Part shown: positions 29,620-43,617 of the stretch, piece after piece
How the letters are laid out: every line of letters starts with the position of its first letter
Numbering within the stretch: position 1 is the stretch's first letter
DNA from: Jeongeupia sp. USM3
Lineage (GTDB): Bacteria > Pseudomonadota > Gammaproteobacteria > Burkholderiales > Chitinibacteraceae
Length of the DNA: 64,000 nt
Assembly: GCF_001808185.1 (NCBI RefSeq)
Contig: NZ_CP017668.1
Location: 3,038,001-3,102,000, forward strand
Direction of reading: 5' to 3'
The notes under the pieces: generated by a model
The model's input: only the letters and a program-made list of their open reading frames with translations
The model's database searches: none
Told to the model about the DNA's origin: nothing
Translations under genes and position numbers: made by a program

Positions 29620-31887
29620 TCAGGCGGGAACCGGCTCGGTGACCGGGAAGTCGAGCACGACCTTGCCGTCGTCGTCGACATCGATCGTCACGTCGCCGCC
29701 GTGGGTCAGCCGGCCGAACAGCAACTCGTCGGCCAATGCCTTGCGGATCGTGTCCTGGATCAGCCTGGCCATCGGCCGCGCGCCCATCAGCGGATCGAAG
29801 CCCTTGCTTGCAAGCATGTCCTTCAGCGCGCCGGTGAAGTGCGCGTCGACCTTCTTCTCCTGCAGCTGCATTTCCAGCTGCAGCAGGAACTTGTCGACCA
29901 CCTGCAGGATGATCTCGTGCGACAGCGGCGCGAACGGAATCACCGCGTCGAGCCGGTTGCGGAACTCCGGCGTGAACAGGCGCTTGATCTCCTGCATCTC
30001 GTCGCCGGCCTCCTTCCTGGCGGTGAAGCCCATCACCGGCTTGTTCAGCGCCTCGGCGCCGGCGTTGGTCGTCATCACCACGATCACGTTGCGGAAGTCC
30101 GCCTTGCGGCCGTTGTTGTCGGTCAGCGTACCGTGGTCCATCACCTGCAGCAGCACGTTGAAGATGTCCGGATGCGCCTTCTCGATCTCGTCGAGCAGCA
30201 GCACCGCGTACGGATGCTTGTTGACCGCCTCGGTCATCAGCCCGCCCTGCTCGAAGCCGACGTAGCCCGGTGGCGCGCCGATCAGCCGGCTGACCGCATG
30301 GCGCTCCATGTATTCGGACATGTCGAAGCGGATCAGCTCGATCCCGAGCGTGTACGCAAGCTGCCGGGCGACCTCGGTCTTGCCGACGCCGGTCGGGCCG
30401 CTGAACAGGAAGGCACCGATCGGCTTCTGCGGGTTGCCAAGGCCGGCACGCGCCATCTTGATCGCGGTCGACAAGGCTTCGATCGCCTTGTCCTGACCGA
30501 ACACGACGTTCTTCAAATCGCGGTCCAGCGTCTTCAGCGCGCTCTTGTCGTCGTTCGAGACGTTCTTCGGCGGAATCCGTGCGATCTTCGAGACGATGTC
30601 CTCGATCTCGTGCTTGTTGATCGTCTTCTTCTGCTTCGAGCGCGGCAGAATCTTCTGCGCCGCGCCGGCTTCGTCGATCACGTCGATCGCCTTGTCGGGC
30701 AGGTGGCGGTCGTTGATGTACTTGGCCGACAGCTCGGCGGCCGAGGTCAGCGCCGCCAGCGTGTACTTGACGCCATGGTGCGACTCGAACTTCTCCTTCA
30801 GCCCCTTGAGGATCTCGATCGTCTGCTGGACGGTCGGCTCGACCACGTCGATCTTCTGGAAGCGACGCGACAGCGCGTTGTCCTTCTCGAAGATGCCGCG
30901 ATACTCGGTGTAGGTCGTCGCGCCGATGCACTTGAGCGTGCCGTTCGATAGCGCAGGCTTGAGCAGGTTGGACGCATCCAGCGTACCACCGGACGCCGCG
31001 CCGGCGCCGACGAGGGTGTGGATCTCGTCGATGAACAGGATCGCGTTGCGTTCCTCGGTCAGTTGCTTGATCACCGCCTTGAGGCGCTGCTCGAAGTCGC
31101 CGCGGTACTTGGTGCCGGCGAGCAGCGCGCCCATGTCGAGTGCGTAGACGGTTGCGTCGGCGAGAATGTCGGGGACGTCGCCCTCGACGATGCTGCGCGC
31201 GAGCCCTTCGGCGATCGCGGTCTTGCCGACGCCGGCTTCGCCGACCAGCAGCGGGTTGTTCTTGCGGCGGCGGCAGAGGATCTGCACGACACGCTCGAGC
31301 TCGCTGTCACGGCCGATCAGCGGGTCGATCTTGCCGGCGAGGGCCTGCTGGTTGAGGTTCTGGGTGAAGTTCTCCAGCGCACCGCCGGTCGCGGCCTCGC
31401 CCTCGTGTTCCTCTCCGGGCGACTCGGGCTTCGGCGCCGGTTGCGCGCCGCCGCCGGCCTTGGCAATGCCGTGCGAGATGAAGTTGACGACGTCGAGCCG
31501 GGTGATGCCCTGCTGGTGCAGGAAGTACACCGCGTGGCTGTCCTTCTCGCCGAAGATCGCGACCAGCACGTTGGCGCCGGTGACTTCCTTCTTGCCCGAG
31601 CTCTGCACGTGCAGGATCGCGCGCTGGATGACGCGCTGGAAGCCGATCGTCGGCTGGGTTTCGACTTCGCCACTGCCCGACACCACCGGCGTGTGCTCGG
31701 TGACGAAGTCGGACAACTGCCGCCGCAGCTCGTCGATATTGGCGCTGCATGCGCGCAGCACCTCGGCGGCCGACGGGTTGTCGAGCAGCGCGAGCAGCAG
31801 GTGCTCGACGGTGATGTATTCGTGGCGCTTTTGCCTAGCCTCCATGAAGGCCATGTGGAGGCTCACTTCCAGTTCCTGGGCGATCAT
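29620..31887 (-). CDS. clpA: ATP-dependent Clp protease ATP-binding subunit ClpA
   Basis: 755-aa AAA+ unfoldase that feeds substrates to ClpP. N domain (about 1-145), first ATPase with GEAGVGKT (near 225) and second with GPTGVGKTE (near 500). The start [24 protein letters not shown] matches the E. coli ClpA start; an in-frame ATG seven codons earlier (31908) lies inside clpS and is rejected. The ATG overlaps the clpS stop (ATGA) and has GGAGGTGA upstream. Confidence 0.96.
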   Translation of the reverse strand: MIAQELEVSLHMAFMEARQKRHEYITVEHLLLALLDNPSAAEVLRACSANIDELRRQLSDFVTEHTPVVSGSGEVETQPTIGFQRVIQRAILHVQSSGKKEVTGANVLVAIFGEKDSHAVYFLHQQGITRLDVVNFISHGIAKAGGGAQPAPKPESPGEEHEGEAATGGALENFTQNLNQQALAGKIDPLIGRDSELERVVQILCRRRKNNPLLVGEAGVGKTAIAEGLARSIVEGDVPDILADATVYALDMGALLAGTKYRGDFEQRLKAVIKQLTEERNAILFIDEIHTLVGAGAASGGTLDASNLLKPALSNGTLKCIGATTYTEYRGIFEKDNALSRRFQKIDVVEPTVQQTIEILKGLKEKFESHHGVKYTLAALTSAAELSAKYINDRHLPDKAIDVIDEAGAAQKILPRSKQKKTINKHEIEDIVSKIARIPPKNVSNDDKSALKTLDRDLKNVVFGQDKAIEALSTAIKMARAGLGNPQKPIGAFLFSGPTGVGKTEVARQLAYTLGIELIRFDMSEYMERHAVSRLIGAPPGYVGFEQGGLMTEAVNKHPYAVLLLDEIEKAHPDIFNVLLQVMDHGTLTDNNGRKADFRNVIVVMTTNAGAEALNKPVMGFTARKEAGDEMQEIKRLFTPEFRNRLDAVIPFAPLSHEIILQVVDKFLLQLEMQLQEKKVDAHFTGALKDMLASKGFDPLMGARPMARLIQDTIRKALADELLFGRLTHGGDVTIDVDDDGKVVLDFPVTEPVPA

Positions 31888-32195
31888 TCGTTCACCTCCA
31901 TGATGCATTGAAGCGGGTGTTGGTGCTGACGGGCATGCTGACTCACTTGGCTGACCTTGGTCGCCGCGATGTCCCTGGGGTAAACCCCACAGATGCCGCG
32001 GCCCTCTTTATGGACTTTGAGCATCACGATTGTCGCTTGTTCAAGCCCCAGACCGAAAAATTGCTGGAGCACCTCGACGACGAACTCCATCGGCGTGTAG
32101 TCGTCGTTGAGCAGGACCACCCGGTACATCGGCGGTGCTGCGGCACGGCGCTCCTTTTCTGCGAGTGAGGGGTCAAGCTGATGCTGTGTCGCCAT
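31884..32195 (-). CDS. clpS: ATP-dependent Clp protease adaptor ClpS
   Basis: 103-aa N-end-rule adaptor that hands proteins with destabilising N termini to ClpA. The substrate-pocket signature [20 protein letters not shown] (about residues 24-43) and [20 protein letters not shown] are intact. Upstream of, and overlapping, clpA by four bases. Confidence 0.96.
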   Translation of the reverse strand: MATQHQLDPSLAEKERRAAAPPMYRVVLLNDDYTPMEFVVEVLQQFFGLGLEQATIVMLKVHKEGRGICGVYPRDIAATKVSQVSQHARQHQHPLQCIMEVNE

Positions 32196-32295
32196 GATTT
32201 TCCGTCTGTCTCCGCTCTTTTATTTTGGTCTGTAGGGGGGGCTTTTCAAGCGTGCCAGCCAAACAACACTCAACGAATTGTGCCAACCGATTCCC

Positions 32296-32325
32296 TTGAC
32301 CTGTTTCGTCAATATCGCGTAAAAA
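32296..32325 (+). promoter_or_regulatory. Possible promoter for the cold-shock gene
   Basis: TTGACC at 32296-32301, 18 bases, TAAAAA at 32320-32325. This leaves a leader of roughly 115-120 bases before the start codon, in line with the long, structured leaders of cspA-type genes. Confidence 0.45.
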
Positions 32326-32449
32326 TGAACCGCGTTTGATAGCCAAGCATCATGCCGTACCGGTATTCCCGTTGTGCAGGCCTTGATGTCAAACCTCAAC
32401 GCCCGCAAGGGTGCAATGCGTTCACAGTTTTTTTGGAGAAATACGCCAA

Positions 32450-32653
32450 ATGGCAACGGGTACCGTTAAGTGGTTCAATGATTCCAAGGGCTTCGGCTTC
32501 ATCACTCCGGACGAAGGCGGCGAGGACATCTTCGCTCATTTCTCGGCGATCAACATGCCGGGCTTCAAGACCCTGAAGGAAGGCCAGCGCGTGTCGTTCG
32601 AAGTGGCGCAAGGCCCGAAGGGCAAGCAAGCCGCCAACATCCAGGGCGCCTAA
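32450..32653 (+). CDS. Cold-shock protein (CspA family)
   Basis: 67-aa single cold-shock domain that binds single-stranded RNA/DNA. RNP1 (KGFGFI, residues 13-18) and RNP2 (DIFAHF, 26-31) are present. The start [14 protein letters not shown] is set by homology and TTTGGAGA upstream; an earlier in-frame ATG at 32411 adds 13 unrelated residues. Paralogue identity (CspA, CspC, CspD) is not decidable from this window. Confidence 0.95.
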   Translation: MATGTVKWFNDSKGFGFITPDEGGEDIFAHFSAINMPGFKTLKEGQRVSFEVAQGPKGKQAANIQGA

Positions 32654-32673
32654 GCGTCCGCGATGTCGAAAAG

Positions 32674-32696
32674 GCCCCGCGCGAGCGGGGCTTTTT
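32674..32696 (+). terminator. Intrinsic terminator after the cold-shock gene
   Basis: 7-bp GC stem GCCCCGC/GCGGGGC with loop GCGA and TTTTT, 20 bases after the stop. Confidence 0.85.
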
Positions 32697-32720
32697 CATT
32701 GTGCGCGCCGGCGCCGCAAC

Positions 32721-32746
32721 AAAAAACCCCGCCGAGGCGGGGTTTT
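32721..32746 (-). terminator. Intrinsic terminator for icd
   Basis: Stem AAAACCCCGC/GCGGGGTTTT (32723-32746) around CGAG, with six consecutive T on the minus strand, 16 bases past the icd stop. Back-to-back with the cold-shock terminator between convergent genes. Confidence 0.82.
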
Positions 32747-32762
32747 CGTCATCGCGGGGATT

Positions 32763-33986
<1,224 letters not shown>

Positions 33987-34044
33987 CGCGCTCTTCCTGC
34001 AGATGGGGTTATGACAATGCTGTAACGGCAGCAGACAAACTACG

Positions 34045-34073
34045 ATTATGGCGTGAAGATTCACGTCGTGCAA
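34045..34073 (-). promoter_or_regulatory. Possible sigma-70 promoter for icd
   Basis: On the minus strand, TTGCAC (34073-34068), 17 bases, CATAAT (34050-34045), ending 59 bases before the icd ATG. The -10 matches 5/6, the -35 only its TTG. Confidence 0.45.
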
Positions 34074-34108
34074 AGCCAAGCTTGCGGATCAACCGGTAAA
34101 ATCGCGGC

Positions 34109-34732
34109 ATGGCCCGTTTGATTCTGCTCAATAAACCGTTTGGCGTGATCTGCCAGTTCTCGCCCAGCCCGCCGCACCAGTCGCTGGCCGACTACGTGCG
34201 CGTGTCCGATGTCTATCCGGCCGGCCGGCTCGATACCGATTCGGAAGGGCTGCTGCTGCTGACCGACTCGGGGCCGCTGCAGGCGCGCATTGCCGATCCG
34301 AAACACAAGCTGCCCAAGACCTACTGGGTGCAGGTCGACGGCGCGCCGACGGAGGCCGATCTCGAACCGCTGCGCCGTGGCGTCGATCTGGGCGACTTTA
34401 CCGCCAAGCCGGCGCAGGTGCGCATCATCGGCGAACCGGAAGGGCTGTGGCCGCGGGTGCCGCCGGTGCGCTTTCGCGCCAGGATCCCGACGACCTGGCT
34501 CGAGGTGATCATCGCCGAGGGCAAGAACCGCCAGGTGCGGCGGATGACGGCCAAGGTCGGCTTTCCGACCCTGCGGCTGGTCCGCGCGGCCATCGGCGAT
34601 TACACGCTGGCCGGGCTGGCGCCGGGGCAGTGGCGCGAGCTGCGCGTCGCCGCGCCGAATCCGCCCGTCGTCGCGGCCATACCCGGCAGGCCGAAGCAGC
34701 GCGGCCGGCGCGGGCCGAACAAAGCCCGCTGA
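34109..34732 (+). CDS. rluE: 23S rRNA pseudouridine synthase, RluE-like
   Basis: 207-aa RsuA/RluB/E/F-family pseudouridine synthase lacking an S4 domain, as in E. coli RluE (U2457). The catalytic Asp42 is in GRLDTDSEGLLLLTDSG (39-55), and the C-terminal EGKNRQVRRM motif is present. An Arg/Lys-rich tail ends the protein. Divergent from icd. Confidence 0.9.
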   Translation: MARLILLNKPFGVICQFSPSPPHQSLADYVRVSDVYPAGRLDTDSEGLLLLTDSGPLQARIADPKHKLPKTYWVQVDGAPTEADLEPLRRGVDLGDFTAKPAQVRIIGEPEGLWPRVPPVRFRARIPTTWLEVIIAEGKNRQVRRMTAKVGFPTLRLVRAAIGDYTLAGLAPGQWRELRVAAPNPPVVAAIPGRPKQRGRRGPNKAR

Positions 34733-34757
34733 AAGCGTGGTGCGCTTCGGGTAAAAT
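34729..34757 (+). promoter_or_regulatory. Possible promoter for nudJ-mnmA
   Basis: CTGAAA at 34729-34734, 17 bases, TAAAAT at 34752-34757, ending 24 bases before nudJ. It overlaps the rluE stop. The -10 is good (5/6), the -35 is 4/6. Confidence 0.3.
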
Positions 34758-34781
34758 CCTGTTTTGCTTGGAAAAACGCGT

Positions 34782-35261
34782 ATGTGGAAGCCCAATGCCA
34801 CCGTCGCCGCGGTGATCGAGCGCGACGGCCGCTTTCTGCTGGTCGAGGAACGCATCCTCGGCCAGCGCAAACTGAACCAGCCTGCCGGCCATGTCGAGCA
34901 GGGCGAGTCCATCGTCGCCGCTGCGGTGCGCGAGACGCTGGAGGAGACTGCCCATCATTTCGTGCCCGAGGCGCTGGTCGGTGTCTACCAGTGGAGTCCG
35001 CCGGAACGCCCCGAACTGACCTATCTGCGCTTTGCCTTTACCGGCAGGCTGACCGGCCACGAGCCCGCGCGCGCGCTCGACGACGGTATCGAGGCGGCGG
35101 TGTGGTTGAGCCGCGACGAGATCGTCGCCCGTGCCGACGAGCACCGCAGCCCGCTGATCCTGGCCTGCATCGACGACTATCTGGCCGGCAGGCGCTATCC
35201 GCTCGGGCTGCTGCGCGATTTCGATCGTATCGAGGATGAACTGGCCGGAGAAACGGCATGA
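34782..35261 (+). CDS. nudJ: Nudix hydrolase NudJ
   Basis: 159-aa Nudix enzyme like E. coli NudJ, which hydrolyses thiamin pyrimidine pyrophosphate and nucleoside phosphates. Nudix box from Gly36 through RETLEET (50-56): G36, E42, R50, E51, E54 and E55 are in place, but the Gly normally after EEx is Ala57. The pair nudJ-mnmA, joined here by an ATGA overlap, is also found in E. coli. Confidence 0.88.
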   Translation: MWKPNATVAAVIERDGRFLLVEERILGQRKLNQPAGHVEQGESIVAAAVRETLEETAHHFVPEALVGVYQWSPPERPELTYLRFAFTGRLTGHEPARALDDGIEAAVWLSRDEIVARADEHRSPLILACIDDYLAGRRYPLGLLRDFDRIEDELAGETA

Positions 35262-36328
35262 GCGACAAGATCGTCGTCGGGCTCTCGGGCGGGGTCGATT
35301 CGAGCGTGACCGCGCACCTGCTCAAACAGCAGGGTTTTGACGTGCACGGCGTGTTCATGCAGAACTGGGAAGACGATAACAACGACGAGTACTGCTCGAT
35401 CAAGGAAGACTCGATGGACGCGATCGCCGTCGCGGACCTCTTGGGGATCGATATCGAACTCGTCAACTTCGCCAGGGAGTACAAGGACCGGGTGTTCTCG
35501 TACTTCCTCGCCGAGTACTCGGCCGGCCGTACGCCGAACCCGGACATCCTCTGCAACAGCGAAATCAAGTTCAAGTGCTTCCTCGACTACGCGATCTCGC
35601 TCGGCGGCGCCAGGATGGCGACCGGCCACTACTGCGGCAACCGCGTCCGTGCCGACGGCCGCACCGAGCTGATCCGCGCGGCGGACCAGGGCAAGGACCA
35701 GACCTACTTCCTCTACCGGCTGAGCCAGGCGCAGGTGAGCCAGGCGGTGTTCCCGCTCGGCGGCCTGCAGAAGTCCGAGGTGCGGCGCATTGCCGAGGAG
35801 ATCGGCCTGCCGAACGCGAAGAAGAAGGACAGCACCGGCATCTGTTTCATCGGCGAACGGCCGTTCCGCGACTTCCTCAACCGCTATCTGCCCAAGGTGC
35901 CTGGCAGGATGGTCACGCCCGACGGCAAGGTGATGGGCGAGCACATGGGGCTGATGTACTACACGCTCGGCCAGCGCTCTGGGCTGGGCATCGGTGGCGA
36001 CAAGTCGGGCAGTGGCGAGCCGTGGTTCGTCGGCGGCAAGGACATGGCGAGCAACGAGCTGATCGTCGTCCAGGGGCATGACCACCCCTTGCTGCTGAAG
36101 TCGACGCTGCTGGCGCTGGACTGCTCGTGGATTCTTGGCGAGCAGCCGGCCGAGGGCCGCTATACCGCCAAGACGCGCTACCGGCAGCAGGACGCCGCGT
36201 GCACGCTGCGCCATGTCGACGGCGGCGTCGAGCTGGTGTTCGACGAGCCGCAGTGGGCGATGACGCCGGGGCAGTCGATGGTGCTGTATCAGGGCGACGT
36301 CTGCCTCGGTGGCGGCATCATCCAGTAG
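35258..36328 (+). CDS. mnmA: tRNA-specific 2-thiouridylase MnmA
   Basis: 356-aa enzyme that thiolates U34 of tRNA Glu, Gln and Lys with sulphur from the Tus/IscS relay. PP-loop GLSGGVDSS (8-16), catalytic Cys99 in [13 protein letters not shown], and Cys196 in [10 protein letters not shown]. Full length. Overlaps nudJ by four bases; followed by a strong terminator. Confidence 0.97.
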   Translation: MSDKIVVGLSGGVDSSVTAHLLKQQGFDVHGVFMQNWEDDNNDEYCSIKEDSMDAIAVADLLGIDIELVNFAREYKDRVFSYFLAEYSAGRTPNPDILCNSEIKFKCFLDYAISLGGARMATGHYCGNRVRADGRTELIRAADQGKDQTYFLYRLSQAQVSQAVFPLGGLQKSEVRRIAEEIGLPNAKKKDSTGICFIGERPFRDFLNRYLPKVPGRMVTPDGKVMGEHMGLMYYTLGQRSGLGIGGDKSGSGEPWFVGGKDMASNELIVVQGHDHPLLLKSTLLALDCSWILGEQPAEGRYTAKTRYRQQDAACTLRHVDGGVELVFDEPQWAMTPGQSMVLYQGDVCLGGGIIQ

Positions 36329-36346
36329 GCCCGTCGACGGTCGATG

Positions 36347-36374
36347 AAAAACGGACGCTTTCGCGTCCGTTTTT
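36347..36374 (+). terminator. Intrinsic terminator after mnmA
   Basis: 12-bp stem (36347-36358 with 36363-36374), loop TTTC, ending in TTTTT. Confidence 0.9.
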
Positions 36375-36459
36375 CTTTGCCGTGTTTCGGCGGCGGTCCG
36401 GGCCGGCAGTGCTTCGTGCGGTGAAGAGCTGGCCGATGATCGCCTCACGTGGCGAAGGG

Positions 36460-37401
36460 CTAATCGATGGTCGCTTCACGCAGTGAAGCGAAGGCAACCG
36501 CTAGCCCGCCCGCGCCGATGTTGACGCCGGCGGTCGTGCTCATTTCGCTCAAGTGCACCGTCACGCCGTGGCGGGCGGCGACCTTGCACATCGTCTGGTA
36601 CGCGTTCATGGTGTTCACCACGCGGGTATCGCCGCCGTAGCTGACGCAGACGACCGGCGCGTCGAGCCCGGCCTCGATGTGTTCGATCGCGGTCGCGAAC
36701 AGCTTGTCGACGCCGGCATCGAAACCGCGCACCTTGGCGACCGGGTGGGTGTCGCCGCGGAAACCGCGGATCACCGGCTTGATGTCGAGCGCGCTGCCGA
36801 GCAGGTAGGCGGCGAGGCCGACGCTCTTGTCGCCCTTGCGCCGCGCCTGGTGGCGCAACTGGCCGAGGTCGGACGGCATCAGGAAGGCCTGCGTCGTCTG
36901 CGTCAGCCGCTCGATCTGGGCGATGATCCTGCTCGTCGTCGCCCCTTCGGCGGCGAGGCGGGCGACCTCGGCGACGATCAGTCCCTGGCCCGGGAAGAGG
37001 TTCTGGCTGTCGAACACGCGCAGCGAGAACGGCCTGGCGTGGCCGGCGGCCTCGCGCACCGGCCGGTAATCGGTCAGCACGCCGCGCGCGGCGGTGCTGG
37101 CGTTGTCGAAAATCCGGCTGCGCGACTGCATCACCGTGATGCAGAACACGTAGTCGAAATCGACGACGAGCCGGTCGAGAAACAGCGCGCGAATCTGCTC
37201 GGGCGTCAGCGGTGCCGACGTGTAGTCGGTCGCCAGCTTCAGCTCGTCGCGGTAGAACGCACGCGTTGCCGCCGGATCGCGGTGGTCGACGAAGCTCGAG
37301 CCGTCGCCGTGGATCGCGATCGGCATGATCTCGATGCCGTGGGCATCGATGAAGTCGCGCGGCAGGTCGCAGCAGGAATCGGTGACGATGCCGATACGCA
37401 T
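36460..37401 (-). CDS. DegV family fatty-acid-binding protein
   Basis: 313-aa DegV-fold protein. MRIGIVTDSCCDLPRDFI near the start and TSAPLTPEQI (about residue 60-70), the region that holds the carboxylate of the bound fatty acid, are typical. In Gram-positives the FakB members present fatty acids to the kinase FakA; no FakA-like gene is visible here, so the role in this bacterium is open. Single gene, opposite to mnmA. Confidence 0.85.
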   Translation of the reverse strand: MRIGIVTDSCCDLPRDFIDAHGIEIMPIAIHGDGSSFVDHRDPAATRAFYRDELKLATDYTSAPLTPEQIRALFLDRLVVDFDYVFCITVMQSRSRIFDNASTAARGVLTDYRPVREAAGHARPFSLRVFDSQNLFPGQGLIVAEVARLAAEGATTSRIIAQIERLTQTTQAFLMPSDLGQLRHQARRKGDKSVGLAAYLLGSALDIKPVIRGFRGDTHPVAKVRGFDAGVDKLFATAIEHIEAGLDAPVVCVSYGGDTRVVNTMNAYQTMCKVAARHGVTVHLSEMSTTAGVNIGAGGLAVAFASLREATID

Positions 37402-37518
37402 GATGGGTCCAGTGGTTGCTTTTGTAGTGGTCCCGATGGTTGCGAGCCGGCGATGCCAGCGTCAACTAGGGGCCGGACCCTAGGGCGGCGTTTGCCCGCC
37501 GAAGCGACGGCGGAATGC

Positions 37519-37546
37519 GACAAGGCCGCCCGGAGGCGGCCTTGTC
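37519..37546 (-). terminator. Hairpin downstream of the DUF945 gene
   Basis: 12-bp perfect GC-rich stem (37519-37530 with 37535-37546) with tetraloop CGGA, 18 bases past the DUF945 stop. There is no T-run on either side, so it may stabilise the 3' end rather than terminate by itself. Confidence 0.5.
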
Positions 37547-37564
37547 GGTGTTGCATCGTCGCGA

Positions 37565-39058
37565 CTACTGCTCGGCTTCGGTCGCGGGCTGCTGGTCCCA
37601 CGGCAGCGGCACCTTGTTGCCGTTGAGCGTGAACGCGCCTTCGCTGAGCTTGGCGTCGGCCGACAGCAGGTCGCCGTCGACGCGGATCAGCTTCTGCTCG
37701 GCCAGCCGGTTGATCTGGCCCTCGACGAACTGGCCGACCAGATAGTCGAGGTCGTCGTTCGAGATGCCCGATTCGCTGCCGCCGAACATATTGCGCGCCT
37801 GCCAGCTGGCGACGGTCTCGATCACCTTGCGCGGCACGTTGAAATCGGCGCGCGCGTCGAGTTTCTTGACGAGGTCGACCGGCTTGTCGAGGTCGGCGGC
37901 GACGAAGCCCTTGAGGCCGACTTCGGCCGAGAAGCGGATCGCGCCGTCGGGCAGCTTGACGTTGAACGACTGGATCGCCAGCTTCGGGTCGTTGGTCAGC
38001 AGCGGCATGCCTTCGGTCTTGGCTAGCTTGACCACCGCGTCGGTGAACTGTTCGCGCGTCAGCTTCTGCTTCTGCAGCCGGGTCAGCCCGTCCGAGAGCT
38101 TGGCCAGCGTCGGGCCGTGCAGGTGGCTGGCGGTCGCGACCATTTCGGCCGGGCCGTAGGGCTTGCCGTCGAGTTGCAGCTTGTCGAGCGTGAAGCGCGC
38201 CAGGCCGTCGATGAATTCGCCCTTCTCGCTGATCTGGCCGTTGTAGGCAAGCTGGTCGAGCTGCAGCTTCAGCGGCTGGCCCTCTGCAAGGTTCAGATTC
38301 AGTTGCTCGAGCTTGATGCTCGAGGTGCCGATCATGATCCCGGCGTTGCCGCGCTTGTGGTCGAGCGTGGCGCTGAGGTTCCTGAGCGCGAAGCTGCCCT
38401 TGTCCTTGGCTTCGCCGGACAGCCCCGGCGCAAGCGCGGCCAGCTTGATGCTGTTGAAATCGCCGCCGTAGTCGAGCGTGGCGTCCAGTCCCTGCCACTT
38501 GGCCTTGACGCCCGAGATCGCTTCCTCGTAGTCGAAGCTCGGCACCTTGATGCTCATCACGCCGTCGTCGGTGAAGCCGATGCGGTTCTCGATCTGGATC
38601 GGCTTCTGTTCGCCAAAGAAGCGCGACAGGAACTTCTGCGTCTCGGGCGAGAACTTGAACTCGGTGTCGACGACGGCCTTGTACGGATGCAGGTTGAAGT
38701 GGCCGAGCAGCGGCAGCGGACCGTGGGTGACGTTCTGCGTGTACTTGAGCTCGAACACCGGCAGCGGCTCGCCCTCGCGTTCGAGGAAGAAGCGGTAGTA
38801 GTCCGGGTTGACCTGCAGCGTCGCCGTCTCGGTCGAGCTGAACCAGCCGCGGTGGTAGCTGCGGTCCTTGACGATGAAGTAAGGCAGGCTCGCCAGCCAC
38901 TCGTGCTGTTTCTGCATGGTGTCCTGCACGGCCCGGCCGGCGTACCAGGTGCCACCGACATAGGCCACCGCGAGCGCAGCAACCGTGCTGATGCTGGCGA
39001 TGATGACTTTGCGTTTCAACGTCCCACTCCCTAGAGCCAGTTCAATCTCTTTTCGCAT
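37565..39058 (-). CDS. YdgA-type DUF945 protein
   Basis: 497-aa protein with one N-terminal membrane anchor (VIIASISTVAALAVAYVGGTWYAG, starting near residue 18, given here in part: VAALAVAYVGG) followed by a long periplasmic part. ERGW-like SYHRGWFSSTETATLQV (about 68-84) is the typical DUF945 motif. E. coli YdgA is an inner-membrane protein of unclear function. Its repeats of GLTRLQK/LDYLVGQFVEGQINRL and high charge suggest an extended structure. Monocistronic by spacing. Confidence 0.82.
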   Translation of the reverse strand: MRKEIELALGSGTLKRKVIIASISTVAALAVAYVGGTWYAGRAVQDTMQKQHEWLASLPYFIVKDRSYHRGWFSSTETATLQVNPDYYRFFLEREGEPLPVFELKYTQNVTHGPLPLLGHFNLHPYKAVVDTEFKFSPETQKFLSRFFGEQKPIQIENRIGFTDDGVMSIKVPSFDYEEAISGVKAKWQGLDATLDYGGDFNSIKLAALAPGLSGEAKDKGSFALRNLSATLDHKRGNAGIMIGTSSIKLEQLNLNLAEGQPLKLQLDQLAYNGQISEKGEFIDGLARFTLDKLQLDGKPYGPAEMVATASHLHGPTLAKLSDGLTRLQKQKLTREQFTDAVVKLAKTEGMPLLTNDPKLAIQSFNVKLPDGAIRFSAEVGLKGFVAADLDKPVDLVKKLDARADFNVPRKVIETVASWQARNMFGGSESGISNDDLDYLVGQFVEGQINRLAEQKLIRVDGDLLSADAKLSEGAFTLNGNKVPLPWDQQPATEAEQ

Positions 39059-39102
39059 CAGCGTTCGGCGTAGTGCCGGGCCGTGTCAAAGGTCTGTGTG
39101 AA

Positions 39103-41607
<2,505 letters not shown>

Positions 41608-41736
41608 CTACCCTGCCGACCGCGCTCGCTGGCCGACTGCTGCGGCGGAAGGGAGCCCCTGCGGGACGTTTCGCGCGCCTTGCCGGCACCATTTCGTCAG
41701 TTTTTCCAGCGGCGCTACGCGACGCCGATCCAACTG

Positions 41737-41765
41737 AAAACGCCCTGCGATGCGGGGCGTTTTTC
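41737..41765. terminator. Terminator between oxygenase and VOC genes
   Basis: AAAACGCCC/GGGCGTTTT stem, extended inward to a near-continuous 12-bp stem with a 3-base loop, plus a T-run on the plus strand and A-run on the other side. It serves the convergent genes. Confidence 0.75.
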
Positions 41766-41791
41766 TTGGGCGGTGCCAGTTCGGGCGCCGG

Positions 41792-42211
41792 TCAGCACTG
41801 GTGCGGCGGGGCCGTATCGAGCGAAAAATCCCAGTAGGCGGCTTCGATCTTGTGGCCGTCCGGATCACGGACGAAGCAGCCGAAATACGGTTCGCCGTAG
41901 TCGGGCCGCGGACCGGGTTCGCCGTCGGCCGTCGCGCCGGCGGCCAGCGCCGCGTCGTAGAACGCCCGGACCGCGGCCTTGTCGGGCGCGGTAAAGCCGA
42001 TGTGGGTGCCGTTGCCGACGTTGGCGGTCTGGCCGTCGATCGGTATCTGGATCCAGAACTCCGGGTAGTCGCGGCCGTAGGCGGCCGCACCGGGGAACTG
42101 CTCGAGGCGCTTGCAGCCGAGCGCCGGCATGACCGTGTCGTAGAACGCGACCGCGCGTTCGAAATCGTTGGTGCCGAGCGAAACGTGGGACAGCAGCGGC
42201 AGGTGGCTCAT
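41792..42211 (-). CDS. VOC-family (glyoxalase/bleomycin resistance-like) protein
   Basis: 139-aa single VOC domain: SHVSLGTNDFERAVAFYDTVMPALGCKR at the N terminus and FVRDPDGHKIEAAYWD at the C terminus. The likely metal ligands are His9, His in GNGTHIGF and Glu in HKIEA. VOC proteins include glyoxalases, dioxygenases and resistance proteins; the substrate is not predictable. Start at 42211 has AAGGAGACACC upstream. The frame continues upstream inside the xseA region without homology. Confidence 0.85.
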   Translation of the reverse strand: MSHLPLLSHVSLGTNDFERAVAFYDTVMPALGCKRLEQFPGAAAYGRDYPEFWIQIPIDGQTANVGNGTHIGFTAPDKAAVRAFYDAALAAGATADGEPGPRPDYGEPYFGCFVRDPDGHKIEAAYWDFSLDTAPPHQC

Positions 42212-42264
42212 CGGTGTCTCCTTGCGGGGTGGGTCAGTCTTCGAGTGTGCCACCGTCATGCCGT

Positions 42265-43617
42265 TCAAAACAGGTCCTGCTGCTGTACCGGACGGCCGGT
42301 GATCTGCGCGTCGACACTGTCGTCGGCAAAGCGCAGCGCCACCTGATCGCCGCGGGCAAGCTCGCTGGCGTGCTGGACGACGCGGCCATCGGGGCGTTCG
42401 ACCAGCGCATAGCCGCGTGCCAGTACCGCGTGCGGGTTCAGCGCCGCCAGACGGGCGGCAAGCGTATCGAGCCGGCGCCGGCCGGATTCGCCGCTGCGTG
42501 CGGCAGCCGACGACAGGCGCCGCTGCAGCTCGGCCAGCCTCTGGGCCTGCGCCGCCGTCTGCGGTTGCCGGTGGGCCAGTCGCAGCGCCAGCCGCTCCAG
42601 CCCGGCGCGCCGGTCGGCAAGCTGGCGGTTGCCGGCCTGGCCGAGCCGCAGCGCGAGCCCGGCGAGCCGGTCGCGCCGCTGTGCCAGCGCTTCGCCCGGA
42701 TGGCGCAGCCGCCGGCCGAGCTGGTCGACGAGCTGCATCCGGCTGTGCAGGCCGCGTTCGAGCGCACGGCGAAGCCGCGCCGACTGCTGGCCCAGCCGCA
42801 TCAGCCATTCGTCGCGGTTCGGGCTGGCGAGCTCGGCGGCGGCGGTCGGCGTCGGTGCGCGCACGTCGGCGACGAAGTCGGCAATGGTGAAGTCGGTTTC
42901 GTGACCGACGCCCGACACCACCGGCATCGGGCTGGCGGCGATGGCGCGGGCGACGACTTCTTCGTTGAACGACCACAGGTCTTCGAGACTGCCGCCGCCG
43001 CGGCAGACGATCAGCGTGTCGACCTCGTTGCGCTTGGCCGCGTTGCGGATCGCGGCGGCGATGTCGTTGGCGGCGGTCGCGCCCTGCACGGCGGTCGGAT
43101 AGATGATCACCGGCAGGCCGGGGTGGCGGCGCCGGAGCGTCGTCAGCACGTCGCGCAGCGCGGCGGCCTTCGGCGACGTGACGATGCCGATTGCGCGCGG
43201 GAAGGTGGGTAGGGCGCGCTTGGCCGCGGCGTCGAACAGGCCCTCGGCGGCGAGCTTCTTCTTCAGGGCCTCGAACGCCTCGAACAGGTTGCCGACACCG
43301 GCCGGGCGCATCGCCTCGATCGTGAGCTGATAGTCGCCGCGCGCCTCGTACAGCGACACCACCGCGCGGACCTCGACCTGCAGGCCTTCCCTGGGCTGGA
43401 AATCGAGCAGCGCGGCGCGGTTGCGGAACATCACGCAGCGGACCTGCGCGCCGGCGTCCTTGAGGCTGAAATAGCAGTGGCCGGAGTCGTAGCGTTTGAA
43501 GTTGGAGAGCTCGCCGGCGATCCAGCGTATCGGAAATGAGCCTTCCAGTAAGTCACGAACCTGACGGTTCAGCTCGGACACTGTAATGACATTGACGCTT
43601 GACTTTTGGGAAAACAT
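42265..43617 (-). CDS. xseA: Exodeoxyribonuclease VII large subunit
   Basis: 450-aa nuclease subunit. N-terminal OB-fold ([29 protein letters not shown], residues ~7-35, then [16 protein letters not shown]), the catalytic domain with [21 protein letters not shown] and [17 protein letters not shown], and a coiled-coil rich in Arg/Leu/Gln repeats (about 270-400). ExoVII degrades single-stranded DNA from both ends. xseB is not in the window. Confidence 0.95.
   Translation of the reverse strand: MFSQKSSVNVITVSELNRQVRDLLEGSFPIRWIAGELSNFKRYDSGHCYFSLKDAGAQVRCVMFRNRAALLDFQPREGLQVEVRAVVSLYEARGDYQLTIEAMRPAGVGNLFEAFEALKKKLAAEGLFDAAAKRALPTFPRAIGIVTSPKAAALRDVLTTLRRRHPGLPVIIYPTAVQGATAANDIAAAIRNAAKRNEVDTLIVCRGGGSLEDLWSFNEEVVARAIAASPMPVVSGVGHETDFTIADFVADVRAPTPTAAAELASPNRDEWLMRLGQQSARLRRALERGLHSRMQLVDQLGRRLRHPGEALAQRRDRLAGLALRLGQAGNRQLADRRAGLERLALRLAHRQPQTAAQAQRLAELQRRLSSAAARSGESGRRRLDTLAARLAALNPHAVLARGYALVERPDGRVVQHASELARGDQVALRFADDSVDAQITGRPVQQQDLF

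Noticed and set aside
32251..32285. Two TGGCAC-like -24 elements on the minus strand in front of clpS
   Set aside because: After TGGCACG (32257-32251) the -12 position reads AAAAG, and after the second TGGCAC (32285-32280) the TTG is one base out of register; neither has TTGCW at the right spacing.
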